Shown in pieces: positions 4,122 through 5,429 of a stretch of 5,429 nucleotides of DNA. The stretch comes from a bacterium (GTDB lineage Bacteria; Patescibacteriota; Minisyncoccia; Minisyncoccales; DG-74-3), in NCBI GenBank assembly GCA_021161025.1, contig JAGHBK010000007.1:1-5429 (forward strand). Reading direction: 5' to 3'. Each line of letters begins with the position of its first letter. The stretch's first letter is position 1. The notes under the pieces are model-generated. The model was not told the DNA's origin. It saw nothing but the letters and a program-made list of their open reading frames with translations, and made no database searches. The position numbers were made by a program, and so were the translations under genes.

Positions 4122-5372
4122 ATGAAAGTTGGAATTGAAGACATGAAAGTCTTTGTTTCTCCCTATTACGTTGATGCCAAGGAATTAGCCGAACTCCGGG
4201 CAAAAGAGGTTGAGGTTTCAGCGGAAACGCTAATACGGAAATATAAAAAACTGGGGATAAAGAGCTTTTCGGTTTTTTATGATGTAGACATAATCGAAAC
4301 GGCTTCTAATTTGATTTTGGAACTTTTAGAAAGAAACAATCTTTCGCCTAAAGATATATCTAAGATGTACACTGCTACCGAGAGTGCCATAGACAACTCG
4401 AAACCACTGGGAACTTTTATTCTCGGTGAATTAGAAAAACATGGTAATTTTGAGAGATGGGCAACTCGGGAATCAAAGTTTGCCTGTGTTGCAGGCTCTT
4501 ATGATTTATGGGATGCTGTAAATCACGTCCGTCTCCACCCAAAAGAACATGTTATTGTTCTCTGCTTAGACGAGGCGCTATATGAACCAGGAGAACCAGG
4601 AGAGCCGACCCAGGGGGCCGGCATAATAGCAATGCTTGTAGGATCATCTAATCCGGCTATTGAGCTCGATTTTAACAATGTTGGTGTTTGCACGCGACAT
4701 ACTTTTGATTTCTATAAACCTCTTAACAGAAAGACCCCAATTGTTAACGGGTGGGAGTCAGTGTACGCCTATCTCTATGCTATGAGAGAAGCATGGGATC
4801 ATTTTAAGGCGAGATCTCAAAGGCCCAATTTAATTCGTGAAGTTAATTATCTTTTATTACACAATCCGTATGGATTAATGGTAAAAGATTTTATGACGTA
4901 TCTTTTTATTCACGAAATGAGAGCGCATCAATTTTTTAAAGAACTTTGTCGTAAGATTGGGTCTTCCGAACCTGTAGGTTCTGGAGTAAAGGCTTATTTG
5001 ACTGAGGAGACCAGAAGAAAACACGCTGAGTTTCGGAAGAAAATTAGAGAAACTGAAGAGTTTAAACGGTTTTACGCAAAAAAAGTCGGAGCCTCAGTTA
5101 AAGCCTCTGAGCTGATGGGAAATTTGTACACTGGATCATTATTTCTGCAATTAGCCAGCTTAGAGACTTTTGGAAAACCGAAGCCCGAGCCCGGAGATGA
5201 AATTATATTTTTTGGATTTGGCTCAGGAAGCGGGAGCTTAGTCTATAATGGAATCTACCGAGGTCCATTGAAAGGCGTAAAATCATTAAAGGAAGAACTC
5301 AGAAACAGGAAAAAACTTAAAATCTCGGAGTACGAAAGATTTATCAAAATTAAAACGGGGAAAATTAAATAA
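4122..5372 (+). CDS. mvaS: Hydroxymethylglutaryl-CoA synthase (MvaS)
   Basis: Thiolase-fold enzyme that condenses acetyl-CoA with acetoacetyl-CoA to HMG-CoA, the entry step of the mevalonate route to isoprenoids. The 416 residues are slightly longer than typical bacterial MvaS (about 385-390). The catalytic triad can be assigned by motif: Glu87 in ATESAID (85-91), Cys122 in KFACVAGSYD (119-128) and His247 in LLHNPYGLMV (245-254). GEPTQGAG (160-167), NLYTGSLFL (334-342) and FGFGSGSGS (364-372) are the other family blocks. The N-terminus (VGIEDMKVFVSPYYVD) also matches the bacterial type. Extra length lies around 275-325, a Lys/Glu-rich stretch before NLYTGS. It is a lone plus-strand gene with its own ribosome binding site and terminator, and no other mevalonate gene is in the window. 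G+C is clearly higher than in murC, which suggests a different origin. A PksG-like polyketide role is possible but unsupported by context. Confidence 0.93.
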   Translation: MKVGIEDMKVFVSPYYVDAKELAELRAKEVEVSAETLIRKYKKLGIKSFSVFYDVDIIETASNLILELLERNNLSPKDISKMYTATESAIDNSKPLGTFILGELEKHGNFERWATRESKFACVAGSYDLWDAVNHVRLHPKEHVIVLCLDEALYEPGEPGEPTQGAGIIAMLVGSSNPAIELDFNNVGVCTRHTFDFYKPLNRKTPIVNGWESVYAYLYAMREAWDHFKARSQRPNLIREVNYLLLHNPYGLMVKDFMTYLFIHEMRAHQFFKELCRKIGSSEPVGSGVKAYLTEETRRKHAEFRKKIRETEEFKRFYAKKVGASVKASELMGNLYTGSLFLQLASLETFGKPKPEPGDEIIFFGFGSGSGSLVYNGIYRGPLKGVKSLKEELRNRKKLKISEYERFIKIKTGKIK

Positions 5373-5399
5373 TTATAAATTTATTTTCCCCTTTTTTTT
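5357..5399 (+). terminator. Intrinsic terminator of mvaS
   Basis: GGGGAAAA (5357-5364) pairs with TTTTCCCC (5384-5391). The stem extends inward by TAAAT/ATTTA past one bulged T, leaving an 8-nt loop, and is followed by eight T residues (5392-5399). The 5' arm overlaps the last codons and the stop of mvaS. The remaining 30 bases to the right edge show nothing identifiable. Confidence 0.9.
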
Positions 5400-5429
5400 G
5401 GAAAATATATTTTTGATAAAGTTCTAAGA

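Noticed and set aside
4122..5372. Ketoacyl synthase III (FabH) or archaeal-type HMG-CoA synthase
   Set aside because: GEPTQGAG, the NLYTGS block and the overall length match bacterial MvaS rather than FabH or the shorter archaeal enzyme of about 350 residues.
1..5429. tRNA or rRNA genes, or an anti-phage system
   Set aside because: I saw no cloverleaf with T-loop and anticodon signatures, no rRNA-like conserved blocks, and no defence-type domains. All five genes have ordinary envelope, RNA or isoprenoid assignments or no assignment.

Overview
The window is an AT-rich bacterial chromosome fragment with four genes on the minus strand and one divergent gene on the plus strand. Candidate Phyla Radiation (Patescibacteria, Parcubacteria- or Microgenomates-like) is my best guess for the host. 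The reasons are low G+C, minus-strand genes without a convincing Shine-Dalgarno, a Sec-exported protein built from Big_5-like Ig domains, a compact bacterial-type HMG-CoA synthase, and intergenic DNA full of A/T-rich short-period repeats. This is inference, with no marker gene to prove it. TGA acts as a stop (it ends murC and thpR), which argues against the TGA=Gly lineages (Gracilibacteria, Absconditabacteria).

Layout from left to right. Bases 1-1259 (minus) hold the N-terminal 419 residues of a secreted, Ig-like multi-domain protein that runs off the left edge. Bases 1260-1469 are non-coding: a terminator-like hairpin just before the start codon, a short palindrome, a promoter, and a 71-bp terminal-inverted-repeat element flanked by 8-bp direct repeats. 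Bases 1470-1751 (minus) encode a small single-pass membrane protein with a Pro/Thr/Glu/Ser-rich tail. Bases 1836-3188 (minus) are murC (UDP-N-acetylmuramate--L-alanine ligase). Bases 3189-3398 are non-coding, dominated by 7-bp-period repeats and hairpins. Bases 3399-3962 (minus) are thpR (RNA 2',3'-cyclic phosphodiesterase). Bases 3963-4121 are a divergent promoter region. Bases 4122-5372 (plus) encode HMG-CoA synthase (mvaS), followed by a strong intrinsic terminator.

The genes do not form one obvious pathway. MurC builds the peptidoglycan precursor, MvaS starts the mevalonate route to isoprenoids (including the lipid carrier for peptidoglycan), and the two exported or membrane proteins belong to the envelope, so an envelope theme is possible but loose. 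mvaS differs from its neighbours: higher G+C, a full AAGGAGG ribosome binding site and the opposite strand.

The most unusual signal is a family of degenerate 7-bp-period repeats (roughly ATTTTGA and variants). It fills the murC-thpR intergenic region and also occurs at three places inside murC, where it is translated in frame. The second is the small inverted-repeat element with flanking direct repeats at the stop codon of the small membrane-protein gene.
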